From Danio rerio (Eukaryota; Chordata; Actinopteri; Cypriniformes; Danionidae), in NCBI RefSeq assembly GCF_049306965.1, contig NC_133176.1:47576001-47640000 (forward strand): a stretch of 64,000 nt of DNA. Reading direction: 5' to 3'. The notes under the pieces were generated by a model. That model searched no databases. It was not told the DNA's origin and was given only the letters and a program-made list of their open reading frames with translations. The position numbers and the translations under genes were made by a program. Positions 36,004 through 49,973 of the stretch are shown here, in pieces. Each line of letters opens with the position of its first letter. The stretch's first letter is position 1.

Positions 36004-38728
36004 CACAAGAGGAGGTAGAGGAACACACCGAGCACAAAACTACATCTCTATATTCTCTATTTGGGTCTTGCTATTCCTGTTATTTTCTTTCTTTTGTTCT
36101 TTTTGGTCTTGTTTGACAGATCTTCATATAACTGCTTTAATAACTCTGTGTTATTTCTGCTTCTTTTTCTTCATTTTAGAACAAAATACAGTAGCCAGGA
36201 AGAGGAAAGCACCATTAAGAGCACCAGAAATTCAGTTATTAATTATTCCCTCATGTCATTCCAAACCCCTAAGACCTTACTTTTCTTCAGTGTCAGTTCA
36301 GGGCGTGTGTTTATGAGAGCTCTGTCCTGCACTGTATGTGTGTCACACTGCTAACATATACCTGGATGTGCCCACGCTTTGTTAAAATCAGAGGAAGTCG
36401 CGCAGGCATCTGGGTTATACCAAGTCTGACACGCATACAGTGCGAACGCATACAGTCAAAATGGCAGCTGTAGTTCCAACCCCTGACACCTTTCTTGAGA
36501 AAACAATTGAAAATATTTGAGATGTAATCCTAGAACTCTCTGATCCTCCATGTACCGCAAGGATGCAGAAATGATCCAGAAAAGGAACCGAAAACTTCAT
36601 CAAACCATGAGAGCTCAGTCTTGCACTGTATGTGTGTTGCACTGCTGACATTTACCTCAGATTAGCCCACGCTTTGTTTAAATCAGAGGAAGTCGCGCAG
36701 GCCTCTGGGTTACACGTCAGCAGTGCGACACGCAGTGCACTGTGCTTTCATTTTGGTATCTTTCTGATACACTTGCACACCTGCCGCTTCTCCACGATGG
36801 ACGTCCAGGGTTCTCCAGCCCTGGCGACTAGCAGCTCTGCACAAGAAGTTTGGCCAGAGGAGAAATGGTCGTGCCCAACTGAGCCTGGTTTCTCTCGAGG
36901 TTTTTTTCCTTCACTTTAGTCAATTGGTGAAGATTTGTTCCTCGCCACTGTCGCCACTGGCTTGCTTGGTTTGGGACTTGTGGAGCTGCGCATCGATGGA
37001 TTTGCTCTTCAGTGTTTGGACTTTCAGCAGTGAAAATTAAACCACACTGATCTGAACTGAACTGAACTTCAACTCTGAAAACTGGACTGACACAGTTTCA
37101 ATTTACTAGAACTTCTGTGTTAAGCTGCTTTGACACAATCTACATTAGAAATATTAGAAATAAAGATAAAATATGGAGGGTCAGAGAGCTTTCGGTTTGA
37201 TCTAAAATGATTTAATTTGTGTTCTTAGTATGAACTAAACATGAATATGAACTGACATGAGGTGAGTAATTAATGACAATATTGGTAATTAATGGTGCCT
37301 AGACGGCAGCTCTGCACAAGACGTTTGGCCAAAGGAGAAATGGTCGTGCCCAACTGAGCCTGGTTTCTCTCGAGGTTTTTTTCCTTCACAACAATTTGTG
37401 AAGTTTTGTTCCTCGCCACTGTCGCCACTGGCTTGCTTGGTTTGGGACTTGTGGAGCTGCACGTTGATGGATTTGCTCTTCAGTGTTTGGACTTTCAGCA
37501 GTGAAAATTAAATCATACTGAACTGAACTGAACTGAACTTCAACTATGACAACTGGACTGACTGTTTTAATTTACTTGTATGTTAAGCTGCTTTGACACA
37601 ATCCTCATTGTAAAAGCTCTATGGAAATGAAGATGAATTGAATTAATGATAAAACTCCATTAGGAAATCCGGTGCTGTCGTAGTCCTCTCCTCTAAAGTG
37701 TCATCAAAGATCTGCACAACTGTCTTTCTACCTCATAAATGAATCTGGTGTTCTGTCAAATTGCTTTATACAAAGTCCTTTGAATTGTTTTGTAATGAAT
37801 TGCTTTTATATATTGTTGGCTAATGATTCAAATAAAATCTTGTGAATCAAACTGAAGCCCTAATCATCATTTCTGTGAGTTTTTAAATGACTTCTTCAAG
37901 AGTTCACACATTTAGCTGATGATTGATTATAAGCTTGTTTGGCATGCTGTCCCGGGAGAGAGCCCTGAACTCATAAGATCCTCGAGCCCTGGGCTTCCTC
38001 CCCTTTTGTAGGACGAGAGGGGAGATTAAGTTCAGGTAGATCTTGACGACTCCCCCGCTTATTTGTGGCTATAGATGAATTGAGTTGGCTAGGAACTTGA
38101 CTACGGTGCCAATTTGGTTTAGTCAATTTACTTAGCACGCATGTCTTTGGACGGTGGGAGGAAACCGGGGAACCCCTCGCAAGCACTTGGAGAACATGTA
38201 AACTCCGCACAGAAATGTCGACTGGCCTGACTATGATTACTGTAAGAATAATGTTAATATCGTAATACTAGTGGACTTGCAACAAATTATATTTATACAT
38301 GCAAATAATTATAGCAGATATTGTCTCCTTATGAACTGGTGAATATTTTCTTGAATAGTAGGTGAATATTGTTGTGTTTAAATGCATCTTATTAATATAA
38401 GTCTGTAAATTAATGTTGTTTCACATTTTCAGCTTTTCTGATACATACTGTAGTTACTCTCAAATGTAGTAAAATGAAGTATTTACTTTTCCGTCTTAAA
38501 AAAGTGCACTAAACGTGTTTTTTTTTTTTTTTTTTTTTGGTGCATTGACAATTTTTGTAATCAGTTTTATAAACCGGGAAACTAAATTGTAATTGTAAGT
38601 AATTACAATAAATAACAATAAAATACAAGTAAAAGTGTGTTTAGTGGGACAAATCCATGAAAAATATGTGGTAATCATGATTTAGCTACAACAACTTTTT
38701 AAAAATGTTATTTATTTATGGTTCTGTG

Positions 38729-39354
38729 CCCGACGATCGGGTTGTTGTGGTCCTAACCTTCAACACCATCTGTTCCACAATGCACTGGACCCTTCTTGCA
38801 GGAATGTGTTCCTATGTTGCTCCTTCAGGCTGAGCCCGGACAGGTTCCGTGGGATAAACCCCGACCATGAGGCGCTTGCATATGTGTCCCAACCCCAGGC
38901 TTGGCTCCAGTTGGAAGAACATCCTTACCCAAGTGGAGTTCAAGTATCTTGGGGTTTTGTTGATGAGTGAGGGAAGGATACAACGTGAGTTTGACAGGCA
39001 GATTGGTGCAGCAGTAATGCAGTCAATGTACCAGTCTGTTGTCGTGAAAAAGGAGCTGAGCTGAAAGGCAAAGCTTTTGATTTACCAGTCAATCTAAATT
39101 TCTACTCTCACCTATGGTCTTGAGCTTTGGGTCATGACTCATGATTGAAAGGACAAAATCTCTGATACAAGTGGCCGAAATGAATTTCCTTTGCAGGGTG
39201 CAGCCTTATAGATGAATTAAGGAGCTCTGCCACCCAGGAGGAGCTCGGAGTAGAGTCGCTGCTACTCCACATCGAGAGAAGTCAGCTGAGGTGGCTCAGG
39301 CATCTGTTTTGGATGCCTCCTGGACGCTTACCTTGGGCCCAGAAAAGCAGATGA
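38729..39354 (+). mobile_element. LINE ORF2 3' fragment (unit 3)
   Basis: This is the duplicate of the unit 1 and 2 fragments, sharing the same ~185-bp deletion. It has an extra 8-bp loss in GCAGGGTGGCAGGGTGCAGCC, which leaves GCAGGGTGCAGCC and shifts the frame of the FLCRVAGCSL segment. Confidence 0.75.
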
Positions 39355-41117
39355 TGATTTCATTTATTTTTTAAAACCACACTCCTACGTCATCTTGTGG
39401 TGGGCCTCAGAATTGCAGGTATTTGGGTTCTATTTTAATGTCAGGAAATAAAAAGAGAGACTTAATGAGTTTATACCACTTCACTTCGGGGTCGCACAGT
39501 GGCTCACAGTTTTAGTTTTGGTTTGAAAACGCATAAGTTTTGCCATCTGTCCACATTACATCGAAGTTTTCGAGCGCCGAAAACGGAGTGTTTTTGAAAT
39601 GCTGGAGAGGCCATTTTCATCCTAAAACGCTGCTGCTCCATCTCAGTGTGGATGGGGGAAAACGGAGACATCTGAAAACGATGTTATCTACCTATCAGAT
39701 TTTGCCTACTATCCATCATGAGGAAGACAAGTATCATTAATAAGTGTGTGTATTATGGAAGTCTCAAATCATATGCATTAAAATTATTTTATTAATTTAA
39801 TTTTTAATTCAACTATAGGGGTACGGCCAGGTTGGGGGCCCCCAAGACATTGTGCAGGGGTCTCTGAATTCTTAATCCGGGCCTGCCTTTTGAAGACTTT
39901 CATTTGGATTCTCAGTCTACATGAAAACCAAAGGCCATGATTGATTAAATTGTAATATGAATGTTATCTTGATGGATAAAGCGCACTAGGTTTACAAATA
40001 TGACAGTGGCTAGTTCTGCTTAAGGAGGCTAATAATATTCACCTTAACTGCTTTTACTCTAGTCGAAATAAAACTTTAACCGAAACAAGACTTTCTCCAG
40101 AAGAATGTTAATATAAATACTGTAAAAAAGTTCTATGCTCTGGAAATATATGAAAAAGAGTAGCTAATGATTTCGAACGGTCAAAAGTTTGGGGTCAGTA
40201 GGATTTTAAAATGTTTTAAAATCAGCTTCTCCTGCTCACCAAGGCTGCATTTATTTAATCAAAAATACAGTACAAATTGTAAAATTGTCAAATGTTGTTG
40301 GACTATAAAATAACTGTTCAAAAGAAGTTTATTATTTAATAATTTATTTCTGTGAATTTAACCTCTCAAGGCCCAAGATTTTTTATTTCTCTTTGCTATT
40401 TGGGCGTATTGGAATCTAAATAGAATAAAAATCTAAGTATCATCTTTTGATCATATCATGTACTTTTAGAGAAAAATTATGTCCATTTATGTGGACTTGG
40501 GGTCTAAATTTACATAAAACATTCTTTCCTGACTGTTTTTAATGCATTGATAACAGATAGGCTACATATATATATATATTAATGTTTTGACTATCAGAGA
40601 TTAAAAACTACATTTGTTTTGGCCATTTTGGACAGTTAAAAATAGTGTTTGGGACATTTCATATGCTGCAAAACAGATGCAGGGTGACAATGTATTTCTG
40701 TAACTAAATATAAAACATTCAAAGTATTTTAAATAGCCGTTTAAGAGCTAAAATGTGCCGTCCAGGTATGTGCTGATTACTCCAGTCTTCAGAGTCAATG
40801 ATTCTTCTAATATTAATTATTATTATTAATATTATGATGATTATTATCAATGGTAATATTAATTAAAGCAATAATGACTGGACTGATAATTTGTTTAAAA
40901 CTACAAACATAAGAAAGCAGTTATTTAAAATTTTAATAAATATTTAACAATTGATTTTTTTTTACATTTAATAAATGCTGCCTTGATAAACAGAATAAAT
41001 TTCCTTAAAAAACAATTAAAAACTCTTTTGACCAGTTATAGGCTGATATATATTAGCATATTAACATGTGCTGTGCTCCTTACAAGCAATGACAAATAAT
41101 TAGAACGTCGAATGCCG

Positions 41118-41125
41118 TGACGTCA
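41118..41125. promoter_or_regulatory. CRE palindrome upstream of kinase gene 3
   Basis: Same TGACGTCA upstream of kinase gene 3, retained although unit 3 is the most diverged full unit. Confidence 0.5.
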
Positions 41126-41192
41126 CCGGACTGCAAATAGTTTAGAATTGCCTCAGAGTGACAAACGAACGAGTACAGTGAACAGTGATTTA

Positions 41193-44100
41193 ATGACTTT
41201 AGCGACTTGTTTTGCGTCTCAAATGGAAAAAAATAAGTCAACTGTGTTTTTTAATCGAGTTAAAACGATCACGACTGACTTCGTCAACAATAATCATCAG
41301 AGTGACACGATGGCTTCTCGTACACCTCCTGCCGTGATGAGAAGCCCAACAGGTGAGATGAGAGTTTACAAACACTGTGTATTCCCACTTAAAATGCAAA
41401 AAAAAGTAACGTTAAAATAATAATTATATATCGCCATGTAAGCTTACCAACTTGAGAGGCAAATATGCAACCTATCGTGATTGTAATTGCTTCATGTAGT
41501 TATGATATTGTGTATTTTCTGACTTCGTGATTAAGCCCTGCCATTATATGGTATTGACATTCTGGCTTTGAAAGTTTTTCATTTTCACGGCCTCATTCAG
41601 CAGAACTTGTGCTTTGTTAACGTTTCTGATAAAAAAAAAAACATTTTAATATTAGAATCTTTCATGTGTCTACACATAAACCTACACATTAATTTTCTTA
41701 GGTTTCGTTTTTGATTGTATGTATAAATATTTGACCTATTTCAGCAAACAGAGTGAGAATATTATATTTAAGTCTTTATTTTGTGCAGAAGGAATTAAAA
41801 AATGTTCATAACTCTGTTTCTCTACCTGAGTTTCATGAGCAAGATGTACATTTGGATTTTTAAGACTGATTGTTAAATATTTTGTTATAATTTACTCACA
41901 GATTTCTGAACTGGAGAACCAGAGCAAGAGAAATTGTTCACTTTGAGTTTGATGATTGCTAATGGAAAGATTAAAAAATGTTGATTTATTTTCATTAGTT
42001 TTTTTTGTGTGTGTGTGTGGTGAAGAAGTGGACTCTCCCCCCTGAATTAATAGCCCCCTTTATTTTTTCCACCAATTTCTGTTTATCAGAGATATTTTTT
42101 TTCAAAACATAATAGTTTTAATAACTCATTTCTAATAACTGATTTATTTTATCTTTGCCATGATGACAGTAAATAATATTTGACTAGATATTTTTTTTCA
42201 AGACGCCTCTATACAGCTTAAAGTGACATTTAAAGGCTTAACTAGGTTAATTAGGGTAAATAGGCAGGTTAGTGTGTAATGATGGTTTGTTCTGTTGTCT
42301 ATCAAAAAAATATATATAGCTTAAAGAGGCTAATAATTTTGTTCTAAAACTTTTATTCTAGCCTAAATAAAACAAATATCATAATTTGGGAAATATTTAA
42401 AACAGAGGGTCTAATACTTCTGACTTTAACTGTACATTTGATTAAACATTGTGATGGTGATTGTTAAATAGTTAAATAACTGGTAAAACTCAAAGAATAT
42501 TGACTCAGAAATGATGAATCATTATAATAGTTAAGTTATAATAGTCTTTATGTCTAGGCCCACACGAAATCTGCTCCACATTATTGATTCTGTTTATTTA
42601 CTTGTGTAAATGTGTGTAAATGTATATTTATTGTTTTTAAATTAATTTCCGTAATATCATTGACTAATATGAAAATATTTAAATGATTTATTTACAATCC
42701 AGCTTGTAAAGTAATATTTCCTGTCTTTTAGTAGATTTATTATATGAGAGACTTGCTTTGTTTGTAAGAAATGCTTTGCATTGTAAACATTAAATACAAG
42801 TTAAAAATGTTTTACTTTTTAGTTCATATATTAAGGTTATAGTTACGATACTCCCAAAATCATTCCGCATAAATCCGCTGATTTTTTCAAATAAATTCTG
42901 GGCAGAAATAACAGAAAATATCTGCTGATTCCGTCTGGCTCTACTTATGTCTAATATGGATTTATGACTTACTGACCTTTATCAGCTTGTATTTGTCATT
43001 GAAATAATTTTCAATTTCACTAAATAATTTCAGTTTTCAAACATTTTCTATTTTAATTGTACATTTATTATTGTTGTTTGTGTGATGTGTCTTTTATATT
43101 TCTAATTTACAGCAGTTTGTCTATTTTAAACTTGTGGTTTAAGAGTTTTCTAATATTTCCCTGTTTATTTCTTTTACTTTAGAAAACCCAGAGAAAGGAA
43201 GGAAAGGGAATAAAGCCTCTGCTTTCTTGAAGAGAGCATGGAAGGCTGTAAAGCGCCCTTTCCTTTCCTCTGACCGGAGCAGAGTGGTGGTTCCCTTTGA
43301 ACCACGGTCAGATATCGACGATTTCGAGCACCTGCCTGTTCCAGGTCCCTCCAGGATCGTCGTAGCACATGCAGACCCTGAGCCGGTGTGGCTGCCAGGC
43401 CAGGTCTGTGAAGATCCTCAGCTGTTGAGTATTCCGGGCCCCTCCAGGATCACTACAGATGCGGCCCGTCCTGAGTCCTCAACGGCCCTCACAGGTCATG
43501 TTGACCCTGAGCTGATGCGTCCGCCAGTCCAGGTCTGCGATCATCTCGAGTCGTTAGCTGTTCCAGGAACATCCAGGATCAAGCCAACGACCATCGCAGA
43601 TCATGTTGACTCTGAGCAGATGCGTCCGCCAGTCCAGATCTGTGAAGATTCTCAGCCGTTGAGTGTTCCGGGCCCCTCCAGGATCAAGCAAGCAGCAGAT
43701 GTGCTGAAAGCAGACCCGGCCCGTCCTGAGTCCTCAACGGCCCTCACAGGTCATGTTGATACTGAGCTGGTCTGTCTGCCAGGCCAGATCTGTAAAGTTC
43801 CTCGGCTGATCAGTGTCCATGGCCTCTCCAATGTTAACACAATGACGGATGCAGATTCGGCTTGTCCTGAGTCGCCTCCGTCTGTTCAAGACCCCTCTAA
43901 AATTGATGGGACTGATGGTGAGTCATCCTGAATTTGGTTCATTTCATTTCTGCTGTCTGTTATTTTTTATGCTTTGTTGTTTTTAGCTTAAACATCAGAC
44001 AGTGTCATTTGTTGTACTATTGGTTGTGTATTTATTAGTAGCTGCAGCTCTGTTCATGGAGATGTTTCTGTTTGTTTTCTTCATTTTAGAAAAACCCAAG

Positions 44101-46190
44101 AAAGAAAGGAAAGGGAAAAGAGTCTCTGCTTTCTTTAAGAGAGCATGGAAGGCTGCAAAGTTCCCTTTACTGTTCTGTGGCACAGATAAAGTCCAGCATC
44201 TCATGCTACTACCTGAGCCCGAGCTTGAGACTGAGGCTAAGCTTGAGCCAGAGCCAGAGCAAAAGCCCAAGTCCGAGCCCGAGCCCGAGCCCCAGCCCCA
44301 GCCCCAGCCCCAGCCCCAGCCCCAGCTAGAGCCAAAGCCAGAGCCCAACCCTGAGCCAGAGCCGGAGGATGAAGCAGATCCTGAGGCAGTGCCTGTTAAA
44401 GTTACGCCTGGATATGCAGAACCAGCTGACCCTGAGTCAGTGTGTCTGCCAGGCCAGGTTCCTGAGGAACCGAACGAGGGTTATGGGCTCACTCTTGGTA
44501 AGTCATCATTACCTTTTATTTTCTGTCATTCATAATTAATATAAATTAGTAATTATTTTACTTCTGCAATTCTTATGAAAGTTACTGCTCATTGCATCAG
44601 ACCCAGATTCAAAGTACAGGAGTCATTTATTTGATTTGTTTCACATCAGACAATCCAAGTAAATCTCCGTGCTCTTTTTCTGTGTGTTTTTCAGGATCTG
44701 TGGTGGCTGATTTTGAAGTAAAAGACATTATCGGAGAAGGAGCTTTTGGCCAGGTGTATGTGGCGTCTCGCGTATCAAGTGAAAAAGAAAAGGTAGAGAA
44801 CTATTTCTAAAATTCAAGCAACATTTTCTCCAGATTATTAAATATAAATAAATTGTAGGCTTTAATTTGCCGTTTATTCTGAGAAATGTACTGTTTTTTT
44901 TGCAGGTTGCCCTGAAGTACATCATCAAGCGTAGACATGACCGTTATCTCAACATTGTAAGTTGACAAACCAACTCAAAATTAATTATTTGGAAAATTTT
45001 GCCTCTGTAAAAAAATTTGTTTTCAAACTAGAGGTGTGAAAACACCGTGCTCAGACAGGGGGGTTCGTGTCCCTTAAATTAAATCAAAAAAGAAAGGGAA
45101 AAAATCACTCATTGCTCTTGACCAAATGTTTTTGTAGCTTTAAGAAGACAGTGAAGAGGCTTAAATCAGTTTGTTTCATTTGGATCTTTTTATTCTATTG
45201 TATTTTTATATTTTTCTCCATAATTTAAAAAGGTTTTTGTTACTTTGTGCCATTCTGCTTTGGTAATATCTTTGAAATCTGTTTTTGTTTTCTAGGATGG
45301 TCATTCCAAACCTATGATGGCAGAAGTGGCAATCATGCTTAGGTTGATGAAAGCTCCGCAATGTCCAAACATCATCAGATTACATGACTGGATTGAGAAT
45401 GAGAGCGACTGCACTCTCATTCTGGAGTACCCAGAGTCATGCCAGACCTTGGATCGTTACATCACAGATACATTGGACATGAATGAAAACAAAGCACGCC
45501 GATTAATGCGTCAGTTGGTCCAAGCTGTCAGGTTCTGCGTTGAGCGTGGAGTTTTCCATGGTGATATACACGCGCGGAACATCCTGGTGACGACACCCCG
45601 ATTAGAGCTCAAATTGATCGACTTCGGTTGTGCTTGGCCAGTTACACGTATGCCTTTCTACAGCTGGAACTATCAAGGTAAGTTGGCATTTTGTGTTCCA
45701 GTGTCTTTGATCACAGTATTGCCTGATGAATTTACTGTATTCTGAAAATGTCTCTCTTACAGGAGCTAGATGTTACACGCCACCTGAGATTTTAAGGCAT
45801 CCCAAATTCTTCCCTAGCATGGCAAATATCTGGGCGATAGGCATCCTGATGTATAAAATATTGCATGGACGGTTGCCCTTTTACGACAAACAATCGATAA
45901 TGGTTGGAGACCTTCACCTAGACTTCACCTTATCTTCAGGTAAGCAGACTTCTCTGAACAATCTGAGCCTCAGTAACAAAATCTAATATGTAAATTAATA
46001 TGATGTAGTAAGATGTAAACATGAATCTTGTGAATGCAGACATATTTGACTCTCTCTGTGGCTCTTTTCAGCATGCCAGGACCTGATTTCCAAGTGTTTG
46101 ATCCGCAATCCAGTTAGGCGAATACTGTTACATCAGGTTGAAGAGCACCAGTGGTTCAATGCAACAAGCCCAAATGCTGTGCAGCAGTGA
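41193..46190 (+). CDS. PIM-like serine/threonine kinase, copy 3 (8 exons)
   Basis: Coding exons: 41193-41352, 43183-43917, 44090-44497, 44695-44792, 44906-44956, 45296-45677, 45763-45939, 46072-46190. The frame is open throughout, giving 670 residues from the ATG at 41310. This copy has the most changes inside the kinase domain: glycine loop IIGEGAFGQV instead of [16 protein letters not shown] for RRQDRY, PMMAEV for PMLAEV, YSWNYQG for YSWKYQG, and [17 protein letters not shown] with HLDFTLSS in the C-lobe. The catalytic loop HGDIHARN and DFG are unchanged. The intron between exons 5 and 6 is shorter than in copies 1 and 2. The changes keep the fold and suggest an older split with possible change of nucleotide-loop properties; that is inference. 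Confidence 0.9.
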
Positions 46191-46697
46191 CACAAGAGGA
46201 GGTAGAGGAACACACCGAGCACAAAACTACATCTCTATATTCTCTATTTGGGTCTTGCTATTCCTGTTATTTTCTTTCTTTTGTTCTTTTTGGTCTTGTT
46301 TGACAGATCTTCATATAACTGCTTTAATAACTCTGTGTTATTTCTGCTTCTTTTTCTTCATTTTAGAACAAAATACAGTAGCCAGGAAGAGGAAAGCACC
46401 ATTAAGAGCACCAGAAATTCAGTTATTCATTATTCCCTCATGTCATTCCAAACCCCTAAGACCTTACTTTTCTTCAGTGTCAGTTCAGGGCGTGTGTTTA
46501 TGAGAGCTCTGTCCTGCACTGTATGTGTGTCACACTGCTAACATATACCTGGATGTGCCCACGCTTTGTTAAAATCAGAGGAAGTCGCGCAGGCATCTGG
46601 GTTATACCAAGTCTGACACGCATACAGTGCGAACGCATACAGTCAAAATGGCAGCTGTAGTTCCAACCCCTGACACCTTTCTTGAGAAAACAATTGA

Positions 46698-49600
46698 AAA
46701 TATTTGAGATGTAATCCTAGAACTCTCTGATCCTCCATGTACCGCAAGGATGCAGAAATGCTCCAGAAAAGGAACCGAAAACTTCATCAAACCATGAGAG
46801 CTCAGTCTTGCACTGTATGTGTGTTGCACTGCTGACGTTTACCTCAGATTAGCCCACGCTTTGTTTAAATCAGAGGAAGTCGCGCAGGCCTCTGGGATAC
46901 ACGTCAGCAGTGCGACACGCATACAGTTCACTGTGCTCTCATTTTAGCAATGTTTTAGTTGTCTCTGGTACACTTACTGCCGCTTCTCCACGATGGACAT
47001 CGAGGGTTCTCCAGCCCTGGTGCCTAAAAGCTCTGCACAAGAAGTTTGGCCAGAGGAGAAATGGTCGTGCCCAACTGAGCCTGGTTTCTCTCGAGGTTTT
47101 TTTCCTTCACTTTAGTCAATTGGTGAAGATTTGTTCCTCGCCACTGTCGCCACTGGCTTGCTTGGTTTGGGACTTGTGGAGCTGCGCATCGATGGATTTG
47201 CTCTTCAGTGTTTGGACTTTCAGCAGTGAAAATTAAACCACACTGATCTGAACTGAACTGAACTTCAACTCTGAAAACTGGACTGACACAGTTTCAATTT
47301 ACTAGAACTTCTGTGTTAAGCTGCTTTGACACAATCTACATTAGAAATATTAGAAATAAAGATAAAATATGGAGGGTCAGAGAGCTTTCGGTTTGATCTA
47401 AAATGATTTAATTTGTGTTCTTAGTATGAACTAAACATGAATATGAACTGACATGAGGTGAGTAATTAATGACAATAATGGTAATTAATGGTGCCTAGAC
47501 GGCAGCTCTGCACAAGACGTTTGGCCAGAGGAGAAATGGTCGTGCCCAACTGAGCCTGGTTTCTCTCGAGGTTTTTTTCCTTCACAACAATTTGTGAAGT
47601 TTTGTTCCTCGCCACTGTCGCCACTGGCTTGCTTGGTTTGGGACTTGTGGAGCTGCACGTTGATGGATTTGCTCTTCAGTGTTTGGACTTTCAGCAGTGA
47701 AATTTAAATCACACTGAACTGAACTGAACTGAACTTCAACTATGACAACTGGACTGACTGTTTTAATTTACTTGTATGTTAAGCTGCTTTGACACAATCA
47801 ACATTGTAAAAGCTCTATGGAAATGAAGATGAATTGAATTAATGATAAAACTCCATTAGGAAATCCGGTGCTGTCGTAGTCATCTCCTCTAAAGTGTCAT
47901 CAAAGATCTGCACAACTGTCTTTCTACCTCATAAATGAATCTGGTGTTCTGTCAAATTGCTTTATACAAAGTTCTTTGAATTGTTTTGTAATGAATTGCT
48001 TTTATATATTGTTGGCTAATGATTCAAATAAAATCTTGTGAATCAAACTGAAGCTCTAATCATCATTTCTGTGAGTTTTTAAATGACTTCTTCAAGAGTT
48101 CACACATTTAGCTGATGATTGATTATAAGCTTGTTTGGCATGCTGTCCCAGGAGAGAGCCCTGAACTCAAAAGATCCTCGAGCTCTGGGCTCCCTCCCTT
48201 TTGTAGGACGAGAGGGGAGATTGAGTTCAGGTAGATCTTGAGAACTCCCCCGCTTATTTGTGGTTAATGATGAATTGAGTTGGCTAGGAACTTGACTACG
48301 GTGCCAATTTGGTTTAGTCAATTTACTGAGCACGCATGTCTTTGGACGGTGGGAGGAAACCGGGGAACCCCACGCGAGCACATGGAGAACATGTAAACTC
48401 CGCACAGAAATGTCGACTGGCCTGACTATGATTACAGAAAGAATAATGTTAATATCGTAATACTAGTGGACTTGCAACAAATTATATTTATACATGCAAA
48501 TAATTATAGCAGATATTGTCTCCTTATGAACTGGTGAATATTTACTTGAATAGTAGGTGACTATTATTGCACTAAAATGCATTTTATTAATATAATTCTG
48601 TAAATTAATGTGGTTTCTCATTTTCAGCTTTTCTGATACAAAGTTACTCTCAAATGTAGTAAAATGAAGTATTTACTTTTTCTATCTTAAAGTGCACTGA
48701 ACGTGTTTTTTTTTTTTTCAAAAAATCATAAAAATAATATTATAATCAATTACAATAAATAACAATAAAATACAAGTAAAAGCATGTTTAGTGTGACAAA
48801 TCCATGAAAAACTTGTAACTATGATTTAGCTAATAACTTTTTTAAAATGTTGTTTATGTATGTTTCTGTGCTTGACGATCGGGTTGTTGTGGTCCTAACC
48901 TTTGACCATTACCTGTTTCACAATGCACTGGACCCTTCCTGCAGGCAGGTGTTCCCACGTCACTCCTTTGGGCTGAGCCTGGCCAGGTTCCGTAAGATAA
49001 ACCCGGGGCATGAGTCACTCACATACGAGTCCCAACCCCAGGCTTGGCTTCAGTTGGAAGATTGTCCTCACCCCAGGTAGAGTTGGAGTATTATGGGGTT
49101 TTGTTGTTGAGTGAGGGAAGAATACAACATGAGATTGAAAGGCGGATTGGTGCAGCGGCAGCAGTAATGCAGTCAATGTACCAGTCTGTTGTCGTGCAAA
49201 GGAGCTGAGCTGAAAGGCAAAGCTTTTGATTTACCAGGCAATCTAAATTCCTACTCTCACCTATGGTCTTGAGCTTTGGGTCATGACTGAAAGAACAAGA
49301 TCTTGGATACAAGTGGCCTAAATGAGTTTCCTTTGCAGGGTGGCAGGGTGCACCCTTATAGATGATGTGAGGAGCTCTGTCACCCAGGAAGAGTTCAGAG
49401 TAGAGTCGCTGCTACTCCACATCGAGAGAAGTCAGCTGAGGTGGCTTGGGAATCTGTTTCGGATGCCTCCTGGAGGCCTACCTAGGGAGGTGTTCCAGGC
49501 ATATCCCCACCGGGAGGAGGCCTCAGGGAAGACCCAGTACTCGCTGGAGGAACTATGTCTCTCGGCTGGCCTAGGAACGTCTCGGGATTCCCCCCAGAGG

Positions 49601-49920
49601 AGCTGGAGGAAGTGTCTAGGGAGAGGGAAGTCTGGGGTTCTCTCCTAAATCTGCTGCCTCCTGCAACCCGGCCCCAGAAAAGCAGATGATGATTTAATTT
49701 GTTTTTTATTTTTTAAAACCACACTCCTACGTCATCTTGTGGTGGGCCTCAGAATTGCAGGTATTTGCGTCCTATTTTAATGTCAGAAAGTAATTGAGAG
49801 ACTTATTGAGTTTATACCACTTCACTTCGGGGTCGCACAGTGGATCACAGTTTTAGTTTTAGTTTGAAAACGCATAAGTTTTCTGTCCACACTACGTCGA
49901 AGTTTTCGAGCGCCGAAAAC
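46698..49920 (+). repeat. Partial fourth duplication unit (no kinase gene)
   Basis: Homology to the start of units 1-3 begins at AAATATTTGAG and stops abruptly after GCGCCGAAAAC at 49920, before the promoter. It is the most diverged unit and keeps ~185 bp of LINE sequence (about 49484-49669) that units 1-3 have all lost. Contents: doubled dispersed repeat (46985-47840), SINE-like repeat (48083-48425), LINE fragment (48876-49683) and the start of a dispersed repeat with AAAACGCATAAG. No kinase exon is present. Confidence 0.88.
48876..49683 (+). mobile_element. LINE ORF2 3' fragment (unit 4, longest)
   Basis: This is the most complete copy. It runs on through LFRMPPGGLPREVFQAYPHR and a GRGKSGVLS-like tail before CCCCAGAAAAGCAG. 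Its retained ~185 bp identify the gap in units 1-3 as a deletion rather than an insertion here. Stops and frame breaks show it is inactive. Confidence 0.75.
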
Positions 49921-49973
49921 ATATTTTTGTGTTCTATACAATCTGTAGAATTTCATTCTAATTAAATTAATAT

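Larger units (their letters stand above)
36511..46697 (+). repeat. Segmental duplication unit 3 (10.19 kb)
   Basis: This unit has the same order as units 1 and 2 but is more diverged. The (AT)n run shrinks to about 16 bases (40564-40579). The intron between kinase exons 5 and 6 is shorter, and there are several small deletions near 39970, 40370 and 41500. Parts: doubled repeat (36790-37650), SINE-like repeat (37895-38232), poly-T (38518-38538), LINE fragment (38729-39354), promoter (near 41118) and kinase gene. The kinase here has the most amino-acid changes of the three. Confidence 0.9.
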
